From NCBI GenBank assembly GCA_905182305.1, contig CAJJBB010000005.1:1-64000 (forward strand): DNA of 64,000 nucleotides, read 5' to 3'. A program made the translations under genes and the position numbers. Below the pieces are notes generated by a model, which did no database searches, was not told where the DNA came from, and saw nothing but the letters and a program-made list of their open reading frames with translations. The stretch's first letter is position 1, and the number at the start of each line of letters is the position of its first letter. This document shows positions 53,763 to 62,714 of the stretch, piece after piece. The DNA comes from Flavobacteria bacterium MS024-2A. Its GTDB lineage: Bacteria > Bacteroidota > Bacteroidia > Flavobacteriales > Flavobacteriaceae.

Positions 53763-55442
53763 CTAATGTGCAATTCCCCAAGGGCTAAACAACGTCCAAA
53801 GCATCAATACAAGCCCGATTAGCACAACTGTTAGGGTCATGTCTGTTGACCACATGAATTTTGGTCTAAGGTTCCTTGATTTAAAAGTAACCAATTCTAG
53901 TTTTTCTAATGGCTGAGGAGTTGTCAATTTACTAACAAGCATTAAAATTGAACCACAGAAGAGGAATAAAAATAAGGCAAAGTGCAAAAAGTTTATGCCT
54001 ATAAAAAGTCCCAATAGGGAATCTTGTGGAACAACTATAGTTCCTTCATTAGAAAGAAACTCTGTTACCAATCTGAAAACCCCAACAATAAAACCTAACC
54101 ACAACGATACAATTGCACCTTTTGCATTTATCCATTTATAAAATAATCCAAAAAGAAAAACAGCAGCAATTGGAGGAGAAATATAAGCCTGAACACTTTG
54201 TAGATAGTGAAAAATCCCACCGCCCATTAATGATTTCATAAAGGGTATCCAGCCCAAACTAACTATTACTAAAACAATGGTAGCAAATTGACCAAAACGA
54301 ACTAGATCTTTTTGAGATGCTTTTGGCTTATATTTTAAATAGAAATCGATTGTTAAGAGTGTTGAGCTAGAATTAAATGCTGAGGATAGCGAGCTCATTA
54401 AAGCAGCTAACAATCCTGCTATCGCAAGGCCCTTTAAACCCGTAGGAAGAAATTGATTGATCATAGCAGGAAGTGCCTGATCTGCATTATCAAGTGAAAA
54501 GTCAATTGCTCCTTCTTGTAAAAGAGCATAAGCAATTACACCCGGAATAAAAAAGATAAATACCGGTAGTAATTTTAAATATCCTGCAAACAAGGCTCCT
54601 TTTCTAGCATTATTTTCATCTTTAGAAGAAAGCACTCGCTGAACAATGTATTGATCCGTACACCAATACCAAACCCCTAAAATAGGTGCTCCAAATAGCA
54701 TTCCTGTCCATGGATATTCCGTGTCAGCCATCGGTCGCCACAGATTAAAAAACTGTTCTCGTGGTGGGTTCCCATTTACTGACGAAGCTTCAGTAAGTAT
54801 GGTTAATAAATTATCCCATCCTCCAAGATAATAAAGTCCAAATCCTGTAACACTCAGGGTTCCAATGAGTAAAATAAACGCTTGAACCATATCAGTGTAA
54901 ATCACCGCTTTTAATCCTCCTAAAACAGTATAAAATCCAGTTGCTACAACAGTAATAATTGCACCGGTCCAAAAAGAAACTCCAATGGTTTCGAACACTA
55001 ACGCACCCGCAAAAATGATTAAAGAAATCTTGGTGATTACATAAGCCAAAATAGAAATTACTGAAAGGTAATTACGACACGCTACAGAATACCTTTTCTC
55101 TAAAAATTCAGGCATGGTAAATACGCCTGTTCGTAAATAAAAAGGAACGAAAACCCAACCCAATATTATCAATACTAAGGATGCTATTATTTCAAAATTT
55201 GCCATGGGCATATTACCTCGAGCTCCTGCACCCGAAACTCCCAGAATAATTTCTGATCCAATGTTTGAGGCAAAAAGAGATGCTCCGATCACCATCCAAC
55301 CGGAGTTCTTACCGGCTAAAAAATAATCAACAGCCCCCTTAGACTCACTTTTATTTTTTGAAGCCCATTGGGCTATCCACAGAATAATTCCAAAATAGAT
55401 TAGTATGATGAAAATGTCTAATAAACTCATTGATGTTAGCAT
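53763..55442 (-). CDS. SSS-family sodium/solute symporter
   Basis: 559 residues with about 14 transmembrane helices. ASNIGSEIILGVSGAGARGNMPMANFE and GLKAVIYTDMVQAFILL are family signatures; the sodium-site helix region LLAALMSSLSSAFNSSSTLLT is intact. Closest in look to the sugar-transporting SGLT branch, but the substrate is not certain. Start could be the first Met or Met5. Lies between the PhyH-like oxygenase (33-bp gap) and SDR genes, so all three likely act on one compound. Confidence 0.92.
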   Translation of the reverse strand: MLTSMSLLDIFIILIYFGIILWIAQWASKNKSESKGAVDYFLAGKNSGWMVIGASLFASNIGSEIILGVSGAGARGNMPMANFEIIASLVLIILGWVFVPFYLRTGVFTMPEFLEKRYSVACRNYLSVISILAYVITKISLIIFAGALVFETIGVSFWTGAIITVVATGFYTVLGGLKAVIYTDMVQAFILLIGTLSVTGFGLYYLGGWDNLLTILTEASSVNGNPPREQFFNLWRPMADTEYPWTGMLFGAPILGVWYWCTDQYIVQRVLSSKDENNARKGALFAGYLKLLPVFIFFIPGVIAYALLQEGAIDFSLDNADQALPAMINQFLPTGLKGLAIAGLLAALMSSLSSAFNSSSTLLTIDFYLKYKPKASQKDLVRFGQFATIVLVIVSLGWIPFMKSLMGGGIFHYLQSVQAYISPPIAAVFLFGLFYKWINAKGAIVSLWLGFIVGVFRLVTEFLSNEGTIVVPQDSLLGLFIGINFLHFALFLFLFCGSILMLVSKLTTPQPLEKLELVTFKSRNLRPKFMWSTDMTLTVVLIGLVLMLWTLFSPWGIAH

Positions 55443-55475
55443 GTTATACGCCTTTATTAAGTTCTATTTTTTCTT

Positions 55476-56447
55476 TTACCAGTTGTCTAGTCCCAATAGT
55501 TTTTTGCCTAATTTGGACAATTCAGCCGTTTTGTATTTTACCTGCTCCCAATTTCTTGGATCACCAGGAAAGGCATAACCTAATGGTGCGACCCTATTTT
55601 TCCAAGAATTTATCCTCCAATCTTTGAGTTCTTGATTCTCTTCTTCAGCGGGCATCATCGAAATATACTGTGCAATTCTGACTTTTTTCCCTGATCGGTT
55701 GGGCCGGATTCCATGGGGTTCTGTACTATTAAAAATTAGCAAATCTCCAGCTTCCATTAACACTTTTACAAGCTTGTCTTGCAAGGAATCTAGATTGGGT
55801 TGAAAACGATGCCTGTCTTCGGGCTGGGTTAATTTCCAAGTATCATAATTTCGGTACAACCATGGGACACATTGAAACCCTCCCATACTTTCGTCCATTT
55901 GATCGGCAAGCGCGATAACACCCTGTACGTTTTGGGGTCTAGTTTCTGGATCGTAATCCCAATGAATGAAGCCCTCTTTTTCTTCTCCGGGTCGTTGTGG
56001 AAAATTCAAGTTTACACGATCAATAGTTACCCATAATTTTTCGGTACCCCATACATCTACGAAGGCATCGTATACTTTTTGCATCTGACGGTTGTTCCAA
56101 AGGGCTTGGTGGTTGTAAGCCTCAACCATTCCTGTTCCTGCCAATTCTTTCATTTTCATTTCGGCACGAGGTTTCGCATACCAGGTCGAAGTGTCGTTTG
56201 GATCTTTCTCATCAAATTCCCATATAAAATTTGCAGTAGCCTTTGCTTGTTCTTTAGGAATTGCGTTTTTTATTACTATATACCCGTTATGCATCCAAAA
56301 CTTCCAGTCTTTTTCTGAGAGAACCCTTAAAGACTTTCTGTTCGAACGGTCGTTAAGCTTTTGGTCACTACTGGGAGAAACGGATGGGTTTCCAGGAATT
56401 TCTTCATGGGCTTTATTGGGCATTGTTGCTTTCACTTCTTTCTTCAT
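55476..56447 (-). CDS. Phytanoyl-CoA dioxygenase (PhyH)-family Fe(II)/2OG oxygenase
   Basis: 323 residues. WMHNGYIVIKNAIPKEQ begins the fold. Iron ligands: His and Asp of HWDYDPET, then the distal His in TEPHGIRPNRSGKKVR, which also holds the 2-oxoglutarate-binding Arg. A ~45-residue polar N-terminal extension precedes the fold. No signal peptide, so cytoplasmic. First gene of the operon with the symporter and SDR, reading away from the AraC gene. Confidence 0.85.
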   Translation of the reverse strand: MKKEVKATMPNKAHEEIPGNPSVSPSSDQKLNDRSNRKSLRVLSEKDWKFWMHNGYIVIKNAIPKEQAKATANFIWEFDEKDPNDTSTWYAKPRAEMKMKELAGTGMVEAYNHQALWNNRQMQKVYDAFVDVWGTEKLWVTIDRVNLNFPQRPGEEKEGFIHWDYDPETRPQNVQGVIALADQMDESMGGFQCVPWLYRNYDTWKLTQPEDRHRFQPNLDSLQDKLVKVLMEAGDLLIFNSTEPHGIRPNRSGKKVRIAQYISMMPAEEENQELKDWRINSWKNRVAPLGYAFPGDPRNWEQVKYKTAELSKLGKKLLGLDNW

Positions 56448-56484
56448 ACTTTTTCTTTTAATTTAATATTGGAAATAGATAAAT

Positions 56485-56515
56485 CAAATCTATAGGTATA
56501 AAAACAAGACTACAA
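56485..56515 (-). promoter_or_regulatory. Promoter of the PhyH-SSS-SDR operon
   Basis: On the minus strand: TTG at 56515-56513, 20-base spacer, TAGATTTG at 56492-56485. This is one of the two best full promoter matches in the window. It lies in the 139-bp region shared with the AraC gene, where that regulator would be expected to bind. Confidence 0.6.
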
Positions 56516-56586
56516 CCTTGATATTGATTGTAATTTGAACTATATTGATAATATTAGACAAATAAAGCGCTACAAATAACAATTTA

Positions 56587-57420
56587 ATGAAAATTCAACT
56601 CGAAAACATTCAGACCGACAACAAGAGTTCGTTCCGGTTACTTCACGATCCAAAACTAAATGACTTGTTTTTTTGGCATTTTCATCCAGAATATGAACTC
56701 GTCTATATCGAAGGGGCAGATGGTATTCGACATGTTGGAAAACATCACTCAAATTACCAACAAAGTGACCTTGTGTTAATTGGGTCAAACATTCCGCATT
56801 TGAATTTTGATTATGGAATCAAGACTGCATACAGAAAAGAGGTTTTGCATATAAGCCCACCATTTAAAGAACAGGTTTTTAAGCAGGTTCAAGAGCTTTC
56901 GGCGATTTATACCTTATTTGAAAAATCACAACAAGGGATTGCCTTTCATGGAAAAACAAAGAAGATTGTCGGAGAGCAAATCAAAAAGCTCCATTTGTTG
57001 AGTACTTTTGATCAATTCATTGCGGTTATTCAAATATTAAAAACGCTTGCTTCGTGTGAAGAAATTGAACTTTTACACAAACAACCAGTATATAACACCT
57101 CAGATAAAAAGCAGCAGCAACGCTTACAAAAGGTATATTCTTTTATTGATGAACACTACATCCGAAAAATTAAGGTTGAAGAAGTGGCGCAATTGGTTAA
57201 TCTCAGCAAAGAAGCTTTTTGTAGATACTTTAAAAAACACAGTGGAAACACCTTTACGTCCTTTTTAAATCAATATCGAATATCACAGGCCAAACGCCTT
57301 CTCCTTGCAGGAAAGAATGTAAGCGAGGCTTGTTATGGGTGTGGCTTTGAAAGTTTATCGTATTTCAATCGGACGTTTAAGAAAATAAGTGGAGAAAATC
57401 CATCTGCCTTTAAAAAATAA
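56587..57420 (+). CDS. AraC-family transcriptional regulator with cupin sensor domain
   Basis: 277 residues. N-terminal cupin (FFWHFHPEYELVYIEGADG, then SDLVLIGSNIPH) that likely senses the substrate. C-terminal double helix-turn-helix: VEEVAQLVNLSKEAFCRYFKKHSGNTFTSFLNQYRIS and VSEACYGCGFESLSYFNRTFKKISG. Divergent from the oxygenase-symporter-SDR operon, so very probably its regulator. Confidence 0.9.
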   Translation: MKIQLENIQTDNKSSFRLLHDPKLNDLFFWHFHPEYELVYIEGADGIRHVGKHHSNYQQSDLVLIGSNIPHLNFDYGIKTAYRKEVLHISPPFKEQVFKQVQELSAIYTLFEKSQQGIAFHGKTKKIVGEQIKKLHLLSTFDQFIAVIQILKTLASCEEIELLHKQPVYNTSDKKQQQRLQKVYSFIDEHYIRKIKVEEVAQLVNLSKEAFCRYFKKHSGNTFTSFLNQYRISQAKRLLLAGKNVSEACYGCGFESLSYFNRTFKKISGENPSAFKK

Positions 57421-57609
57421 CGCCACTGCCGTCGGTTAATTAATAAAAGTGAATGTTACTGGATTTTTTAGAATTAATCTTCTTTACACAGGAAACCTGC
57501 CCACTCTTTCCATTAATCTTAATTAAAAAAGCCTAAAATTAAATCTATTTTTCTTTTACGAGTGTAGTGCTGAGATAAGTAAATAACCAAAAGGTTATAT
57601 ATTTGAAAT

Positions 57610-57903
57610 ATGAATAAAACCACTAAAAGATTAAAAGCGCTTAGTAATCGACTTGACAAGGAAGCTGAACACTTCGATAACTTGATTGATATACTTAACT
57701 CAAACAAAAGTAAAGAAGAAACAATAGAAGATGTGAAAAGAGAGTTACTTCTAGGTCAACTTAAGAGGAATATAGTAGTGACTCAGGAAATAGCTAACTT
57801 AACAAAAGAAGATACACTTTTAGATGCCGAAGGTTTAGTGATTTTAGCTTACACAGAAGATGTTTTAAAAGAGATATCACAAGATAATAGGAAAACCCCT
57901 TAA
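57610..57903 (+). CDS. Small helical protein of unknown function
   Basis: 97 residues, highly charged and predicted almost fully helical (LKALSNRLDKEAEHFDNLIDIL, then KEETIEDVKRELLLGQLKR). No signal peptide or membrane part. No family recognised. A CCCCT/AGGGG hairpin straddles its stop codon (57896-57918) but lacks a T-run. Stands alone between the AraC gene and the minus-strand CDP-alcohol phosphatidyltransferase. Confidence 0.55.
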   Translation: MNKTTKRLKALSNRLDKEAEHFDNLIDILNSNKSKEETIEDVKRELLLGQLKRNIVVTQEIANLTKEDTLLDAEGLVILAYTEDVLKEISQDNRKTP

Positions 57904-58071
57904 GTTTTATTAGAGGGGCTAATTTACTTGTGAAATCGTAATTTTTATTTTGATCTAAATTCAGAAAAGTTTTGCGCTATATCATTTTTTTAACATTACT
58001 TCTTTAAGTTCTTTTTGACATAATACTTAAACAAGAAAAATTATACCTAATCTAATTACCTCAAGTTTGAA

Positions 58072-58842
58072 TTAGGGCTTAAGAATTAGTTTCCTGATAG
58101 AAATAAATAGGATTATTAAAACTGAATACCCAATAAAAAAAGGGATAACAAAGCTTTGGAGTTTAAACACCAACATAAGTGCCATAAGTAATAATTGAAA
58201 TCCGAGTCCATACAAAGAAATTAGCGTCATAAACCACTTTGGAAACGGCTGGCTGAACCTTGCGTTTTCGTCCATGTAATACATACTCTTGTCAAAACAT
58301 ATATATAAAATATTGTAAATTTTATAAAACAGATTTACTCTGGACTGACTTTCGCCTTTGAAGGCTTTTGGTTTGGTATTTTCAATAACTCGACTGGTAG
58401 TATCACCTTCTACGGAATTTCGTAAAATCACATAATAAAAGTTATATAGAGTCCCTTGAAGTTGGATCCCCAAAAAAGCAATTAACATAAAAATTATGGA
58501 AATATCAGTGATATACCAAAAGGTTAATAAAAAAAAAAAGTTAAGTACTAAATCTGCTATTGAATCATAATAACGTCCAACATAAGAAGGATTTTTTTTT
58601 AGTCGCGATAATTCTCCGTCTGCAGCATCTAAAATGGATTTTAATATTATAAAAAAAGCAGAGGTCATCAAGTATCCATTTAACAAGAATCCAATTGCTA
58701 TAAGTCCGGTTATAATAAACATCGTAGTTACATGAATAGCCGTTAAATCGGTGTACTGAAGTTTGCTAGCAATCCAATGCCCCGGTTTACGTCCGTAATC
58801 AGATAAGTCTATAAATTGATACTTTTTCGGTAATTTTGCCAT
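58072..58842 (-). CDS. CDP-alcohol phosphatidyltransferase family protein
   Basis: 256 residues with about six transmembrane helices. The catalytic motif is present as DAADGELSRLKKNPSYVGRYYDSIAD: D-x2-DG-x2-[S]R-x8-G-x3-D-x3-D, with Ser in place of the usual Ala before Arg. It transfers a phospho-alcohol from a CDP carrier in the membrane. The product lipid or polyol is not known. An insertion near residue 150 (VEGDTTSRVIENTKPKAF) is unlike PgsA or PssA. Confidence 0.85.
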   Translation of the reverse strand: MAKLPKKYQFIDLSDYGRKPGHWIASKLQYTDLTAIHVTTMFIITGLIAIGFLLNGYLMTSAFFIILKSILDAADGELSRLKKNPSYVGRYYDSIADLVLNFFFLLTFWYITDISIIFMLIAFLGIQLQGTLYNFYYVILRNSVEGDTTSRVIENTKPKAFKGESQSRVNLFYKIYNILYICFDKSMYYMDENARFSQPFPKWFMTLISLYGLGFQLLLMALMLVFKLQSFVIPFFIGYSVLIILFISIRKLILKP

Positions 58843-58906
58843 TTGTAAAACTAGAAGTAAAAAAATTATTTGTTAAAAGTACAACGATTTTTTTGCTTTG
58901 TTTTTA

Positions 58907-58940
58907 AATAAAAAAAGGCTTCGCTAAAAGTGAAGGTATG
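58907..58940 (-). terminator. Possible terminator for the D-aminoacylase-like gene
   Basis: The minus strand has cttcac-tttta-gcgaag (one A/C mismatch) followed by a run of T. It lies about 140 bases after the stop of the amidohydrolase gene. The stem is weak. Confidence 0.35.
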
Positions 58941-59074
58941 ATTTAAATGTTGGCCCCTAACTGATTTTAAGCCGATTTTTAAGTTCACTTAATCTTTTAG
59001 TAGTTTTATTTATAATTCAAATATAAAAATTACAACTAAATTTTATGAGATAATTTTCTGCTGTTGGTGGGTTA

Positions 59075-60703
59075 TTAATTAGCATTGTTTTTTAGTGCCC
59101 CAGGTCCTTTTACAAATCGTCCTGGGAAAGAATTCGTATGCTTTCCGTTTTTGATTACAGCAGATCCATTAACCCACACATATTCAATACCATTTGCATA
59201 TTGTAATGGATTTTCAAACGTAGCATTATCACCAACAGTATTGGGATCAAATATAACTACATCACCAAAATAATTTTCTTTTAATAAACCTCTATCTTTT
59301 AGTCCTAAATTACTAGCAGGAAGTCCACTCAATTTTCGAATAGCTTCTTCAAGGGATAAAAGATTTTCGTCTCTTGAAAATTTACCGAGAACCCTAATAA
59401 AACTTCCATATGCTCTTGGATGAGTTCTAAATCCTTCTTTTGGGTCGGAATAAGAGCCAGCATCAGAACAAAACGAAACCCATGGGAGTTTAATTTTTTT
59501 CCTAATGTTTTGATCGCTCATACTAAAATAGATACACTGAATTCGACTATCATCTTCAATAATCATATCTATTATAGTTTCTTCAGGACTTTGTTTTCTC
59601 ATTTCAGAAGCTTCCGCAATAGTTTTTCCTTGATACTTATCTGCCATTGATGGGTTTTTAAATCCAACCATAAGTATTCCCTCTGGGGGCTGTTGACTAA
59701 GTTCTTCTCGGATGTCTTTAAGCAATCTCTTTCGAGCTTTTGGTTCTTTCATACGATTGATCCAAGCTTTATGACCTCCCTCTTGAACCCAAGTGGGTAT
59801 TACACCAGTTAATCCGGTCGAACTGGCAGGATAAGTGTACATGTCTGCTGTAATCTTTAAGCCCTCTTTTTGGGCGTTTTCAACACGTTCAATAATTGTG
59901 TCTAAAAGGTGCCAATTCGGTCTTCTCGAAGCTTTTAAGTGATAAATTTCTGCGGGTAGCTTAGCTTCTCTGGCAATTGTAATTAATTCTTCCAGCGCTT
60001 CTATTACACGATTATCTTCATTTCGCATATGAGAGATATACATACCATTATATTTAGAAACTATTTTATTTAAGGCAATGAGCTCCTCAGTGTCTGCATA
60101 ATCTCCAGGGGCATAAATCAAAGAAGAACCAATTCCCATAGCACCTTCTTCCATTGCTGTTTTAACGGTTTTTTGCATCTCATTAATTTCTGAAACACTT
60201 GCTTTTCTATTGGCATATCCAATATGTTGAATCCGAACAGTAGCTGCCCCTAAAAAAGAAGCAATATTAGGAGAAACTTTGTTTTTGATTAATTTTTCCA
60301 TAGCCTCACCAAAAGAAATATAATCTAAACTATCAGGATGTCCATTAGGACCTGCAGAAGTTCCTTCTCCAAAAACTTCTAAAGTTACTCCTTGTTTAAG
60401 ATCACTTAGAGACCGACCATTTTTTAACAAAGAAGAATATCCCCAACTTAACATGTTTATAAAGCCGGGTGACACTCCTTTACCAGTAGCATCTATTTTG
60501 TTTTTGGATTTAAATTTTTTTGGAGGACCAACGTAGATAATTTCATCTCCTTTCATTGCAAGTGTACCTATATAGGAGGGAAGTCCAGAACCGTCATATA
60601 TAGTTCCATTTTGGATAACAGTATCACAGATAGGATCATTATCACAACTGAAAAAAACGAAGAAATTAACAATAAATAAAGTAAATAATGTTTTTGAGTT
60701 CAT
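59075..60703 (-). CDS. N-acyl-D-amino-acid deacylase-like amidohydrolase lipoprotein
   Basis: 542 residues. Lipobox FSC near residues 18-20. Family features: IQNGTIYDGSG, GKGVSPGFIN, LKQGVTLEVFGEG, MGIGSSLIYAPG, ISHMRNED and HLKASRRPNW, with WVSFCSDAG and GRFVKGPG at the end. The usual HxH metal motif after PGFI(D) is replaced by MLSWGYSSLL. This is known in a subgroup of the family, so a single-metal site built from later residues is likely. Probably removes acyl groups from D-amino acids or similar in the periplasm. Confidence 0.82.
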   Translation of the reverse strand: MNSKTLFTLFIVNFFVFFSCDNDPICDTVIQNGTIYDGSGLPSYIGTLAMKGDEIIYVGPPKKFKSKNKIDATGKGVSPGFINMLSWGYSSLLKNGRSLSDLKQGVTLEVFGEGTSAGPNGHPDSLDYISFGEAMEKLIKNKVSPNIASFLGAATVRIQHIGYANRKASVSEINEMQKTVKTAMEEGAMGIGSSLIYAPGDYADTEELIALNKIVSKYNGMYISHMRNEDNRVIEALEELITIAREAKLPAEIYHLKASRRPNWHLLDTIIERVENAQKEGLKITADMYTYPASSTGLTGVIPTWVQEGGHKAWINRMKEPKARKRLLKDIREELSQQPPEGILMVGFKNPSMADKYQGKTIAEASEMRKQSPEETIIDMIIEDDSRIQCIYFSMSDQNIRKKIKLPWVSFCSDAGSYSDPKEGFRTHPRAYGSFIRVLGKFSRDENLLSLEEAIRKLSGLPASNLGLKDRGLLKENYFGDVVIFDPNTVGDNATFENPLQYANGIEYVWVNGSAVIKNGKHTNSFPGRFVKGPGALKNNAN

Positions 60704-60996
60704 TTTAAATTTATTTAGGTCTAATTCTCTTCAATTTAGAGATATTCTTATAGAATCACAAATCCCTTAAATTAAAAGGATAATATGCCTAACATTTAAA
60801 AGAAAACTCTCCACTTTGGAGGATGTGAATTAAGAATCTTTATTATTATTAAAGTCACCTTTAGTTAAGAGTATTCGGCTCTTTGGCAATTGCTTCTCAT
60901 GAAAAATTAAAATAATTGTTGTTCAAGTATTTTTGATTTTAGGTAGTTGAGTTATTGTGAATACATAAAAGATTTATTTTACCTTACCTTTAGATT
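60704..60996. other. Intergenic region between the two amidohydrolase units
   Basis: About 290 bp between divergent genes. No gene is seen and no exact TAnnTTTG element close to either start. Confidence 0.4.
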
Positions 60997-61089
60997 ATGG
61001 ATAGTTTAACAAAAACACAAAAATTATTAATTGCTGGTGCACTTTGGATTGCTACTGGAGTCTTTGCATATATCTACTTCACCAAGTAA
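60997..61089 (+). CDS. 30-residue single-span membrane peptide
   Basis: Complete ORF from ATG to TAA. Charged N-terminus (MDSLTKTQK) then one clear transmembrane segment (LLIAGALWIATGVFAYIYF) and a TK end. The shape is typical of real small membrane proteins. It lies 80 bases before the lipoprotein amidohydrolase start on the same strand and might be cotranscribed. No family recognised. Confidence 0.5.
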   Translation: MDSLTKTQKLLIAGALWIATGVFAYIYFTK

Positions 61090-61169
61090 TAAAAACCTAG
61101 GATGTTTACGTCATGGATTGGAAAACCATTTATCAATTAGTTTATAAGGTAAAATCTCGCTGGGTATTC

Positions 61170-62645
61170 ATGTTTAAGTACTGTTTTCTGTCTACGGTAA
61201 TTATATTAATTACTGCATGTTCAAATGATGGGATCTACTTCGAAAACTCATATTTGATTGAAAATATTAGTATTATTCACCCAATTGAGGAGGTTGAAAA
61301 TCAGATGACTTTGGTTATAAGTGAAAATAAAATAATAAACCAATTTAAAACCAATCAAGTTAAAGTATCTCAAAAAAATGTTATTTATGATGGATATGAA
61401 AAATATATTATGCCTGGTTTATGGGATGCACATATTCATTTTGCTTATGAAACTGACTTAGCTAACGCGATGCCAGATTTATTTTTAGCACATGGTGTAA
61501 CTAGCCTAAGAGATACCGGTGGAGAGATTGATTTTGTTAACTCTTTTAAACAAAAATCACTTGAAAACCCAAAAACAACACCTCGAGTAAAAATTGCAGG
61601 TCCTTTAGTAGATGGTAATTATAATGTATATGATGGGAGTAGTCCAAACTATCCTGAACTTTCAATTAGAACGGTCAATGTTATAGACTTAAAAAAACAA
61701 GTTCAAATATTAATTGACAAGAATGTAGATTTTCTAAAAGCATATGAAATGTTAAGTCCTGCTCAATTTGAAGCTATTGCTGAAATTGCTAAAGAAAATA
61801 ATTTAAAACTAACTGGTCATATTCCATTGAGCATGAGTGTAATAGATGCCTCGAATCTAGGATTAAATAGTATTGAACATTTAAGAAACATAGAACTCTC
61901 GATGAGTACTCACTCCGATAGGTTTTTAAAAGAGCGTAAAGAAATATTAGAAAATAAAACACAAATTAAAGGATCTCAATTGAGAAGAACATTGCATAAA
62001 AAACAGCGTTTTAAATCAATTTACAGCTTGGATTCTACTAAAATAAAAGAGATTGTTTCGGTTCTAGCTAAAAATAATACATGGCAAATACCCACTCTAA
62101 GACTTTATAAAAACTATGTTTATCAAAAATATAAAGACTCATCTTATACTTCTTATTTTAAGATGCTTCCAAAAAATAAAAAAGAAGAATGGATCAGTGA
62201 GATTAAAGAAATTCCTAGGAATTTAAATGTAGATTTAAAAAATTATAGTGATTGGACACAAATAATGGTAAAATATATGAATCTAAATGGAATTAAATTT
62301 ATGGCAGGAACTGATGTCCCAATTGGTTATTTACTTCCAGGATTAAGTTTACACCAAGAACTAATAGAATTAAATAATTCAGGTCTCTCCAGAAGAGAAG
62401 TAATTCAATCTGCTACTATCAATCCTGCAAAATATTTCAATATGAATGATTCTCTGGGTAAGGTAAAAACAGGATATATTGCAGATCTTGTTATTTTAAA
62501 CAATAATCCACTTGAAAACATTGAGAACACTTTGAGTATAAATGCTGTGATTAAAGATGGAAAATATTTAGGGAGGAAATATTTAGATTCACTTTTGTAT
62601 CATAATAAAGATGATCAGTATTTTCCAAAATTAATCGGTGAATAA
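61170..62645 (+). CDS. Amidohydrolase lipoprotein (imidazolonepropionase/prolidase-like)
   Basis: 491 residues from the ATG at 61170, chosen because a lipoprotein signal (FLSTVIILITAC) follows at once; an upstream in-frame ATG at 61113 would bury it. Metal motif HxH in MPGLWDAHIHFAYETD, carbamylated-Lys region FLKAYEMLS, LTGHIPLSM, SIEHLRN and the Asp in FMAGTDVPIGYLLPG are all present. C-terminal SLGKVKTGYIADLVILNNNP is the family signature. Likely a periplasmic peptidase or amidase. Confidence 0.85.
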   Translation: MFKYCFLSTVIILITACSNDGIYFENSYLIENISIIHPIEEVENQMTLVISENKIINQFKTNQVKVSQKNVIYDGYEKYIMPGLWDAHIHFAYETDLANAMPDLFLAHGVTSLRDTGGEIDFVNSFKQKSLENPKTTPRVKIAGPLVDGNYNVYDGSSPNYPELSIRTVNVIDLKKQVQILIDKNVDFLKAYEMLSPAQFEAIAEIAKENNLKLTGHIPLSMSVIDASNLGLNSIEHLRNIELSMSTHSDRFLKERKEILENKTQIKGSQLRRTLHKKQRFKSIYSLDSTKIKEIVSVLAKNNTWQIPTLRLYKNYVYQKYKDSSYTSYFKMLPKNKKEEWISEIKEIPRNLNVDLKNYSDWTQIMVKYMNLNGIKFMAGTDVPIGYLLPGLSLHQELIELNNSGLSRREVIQSATINPAKYFNMNDSLGKVKTGYIADLVILNNNPLENIENTLSINAVIKDGKYLGRKYLDSLLYHNKDDQYFPKLIGE

Positions 62646-62714
62646 AAAATTTTTCAGCGTTAAATATAGAGAGTACTTGAAGTAAATAAATTCTTATAGC
62701 TGTTTGAGTATTTT

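Noticed and set aside
57896-57918. Rho-independent terminator of the 97-residue protein gene
   Set aside because: The 5-bp stem spans the stop codon and no T-run follows.
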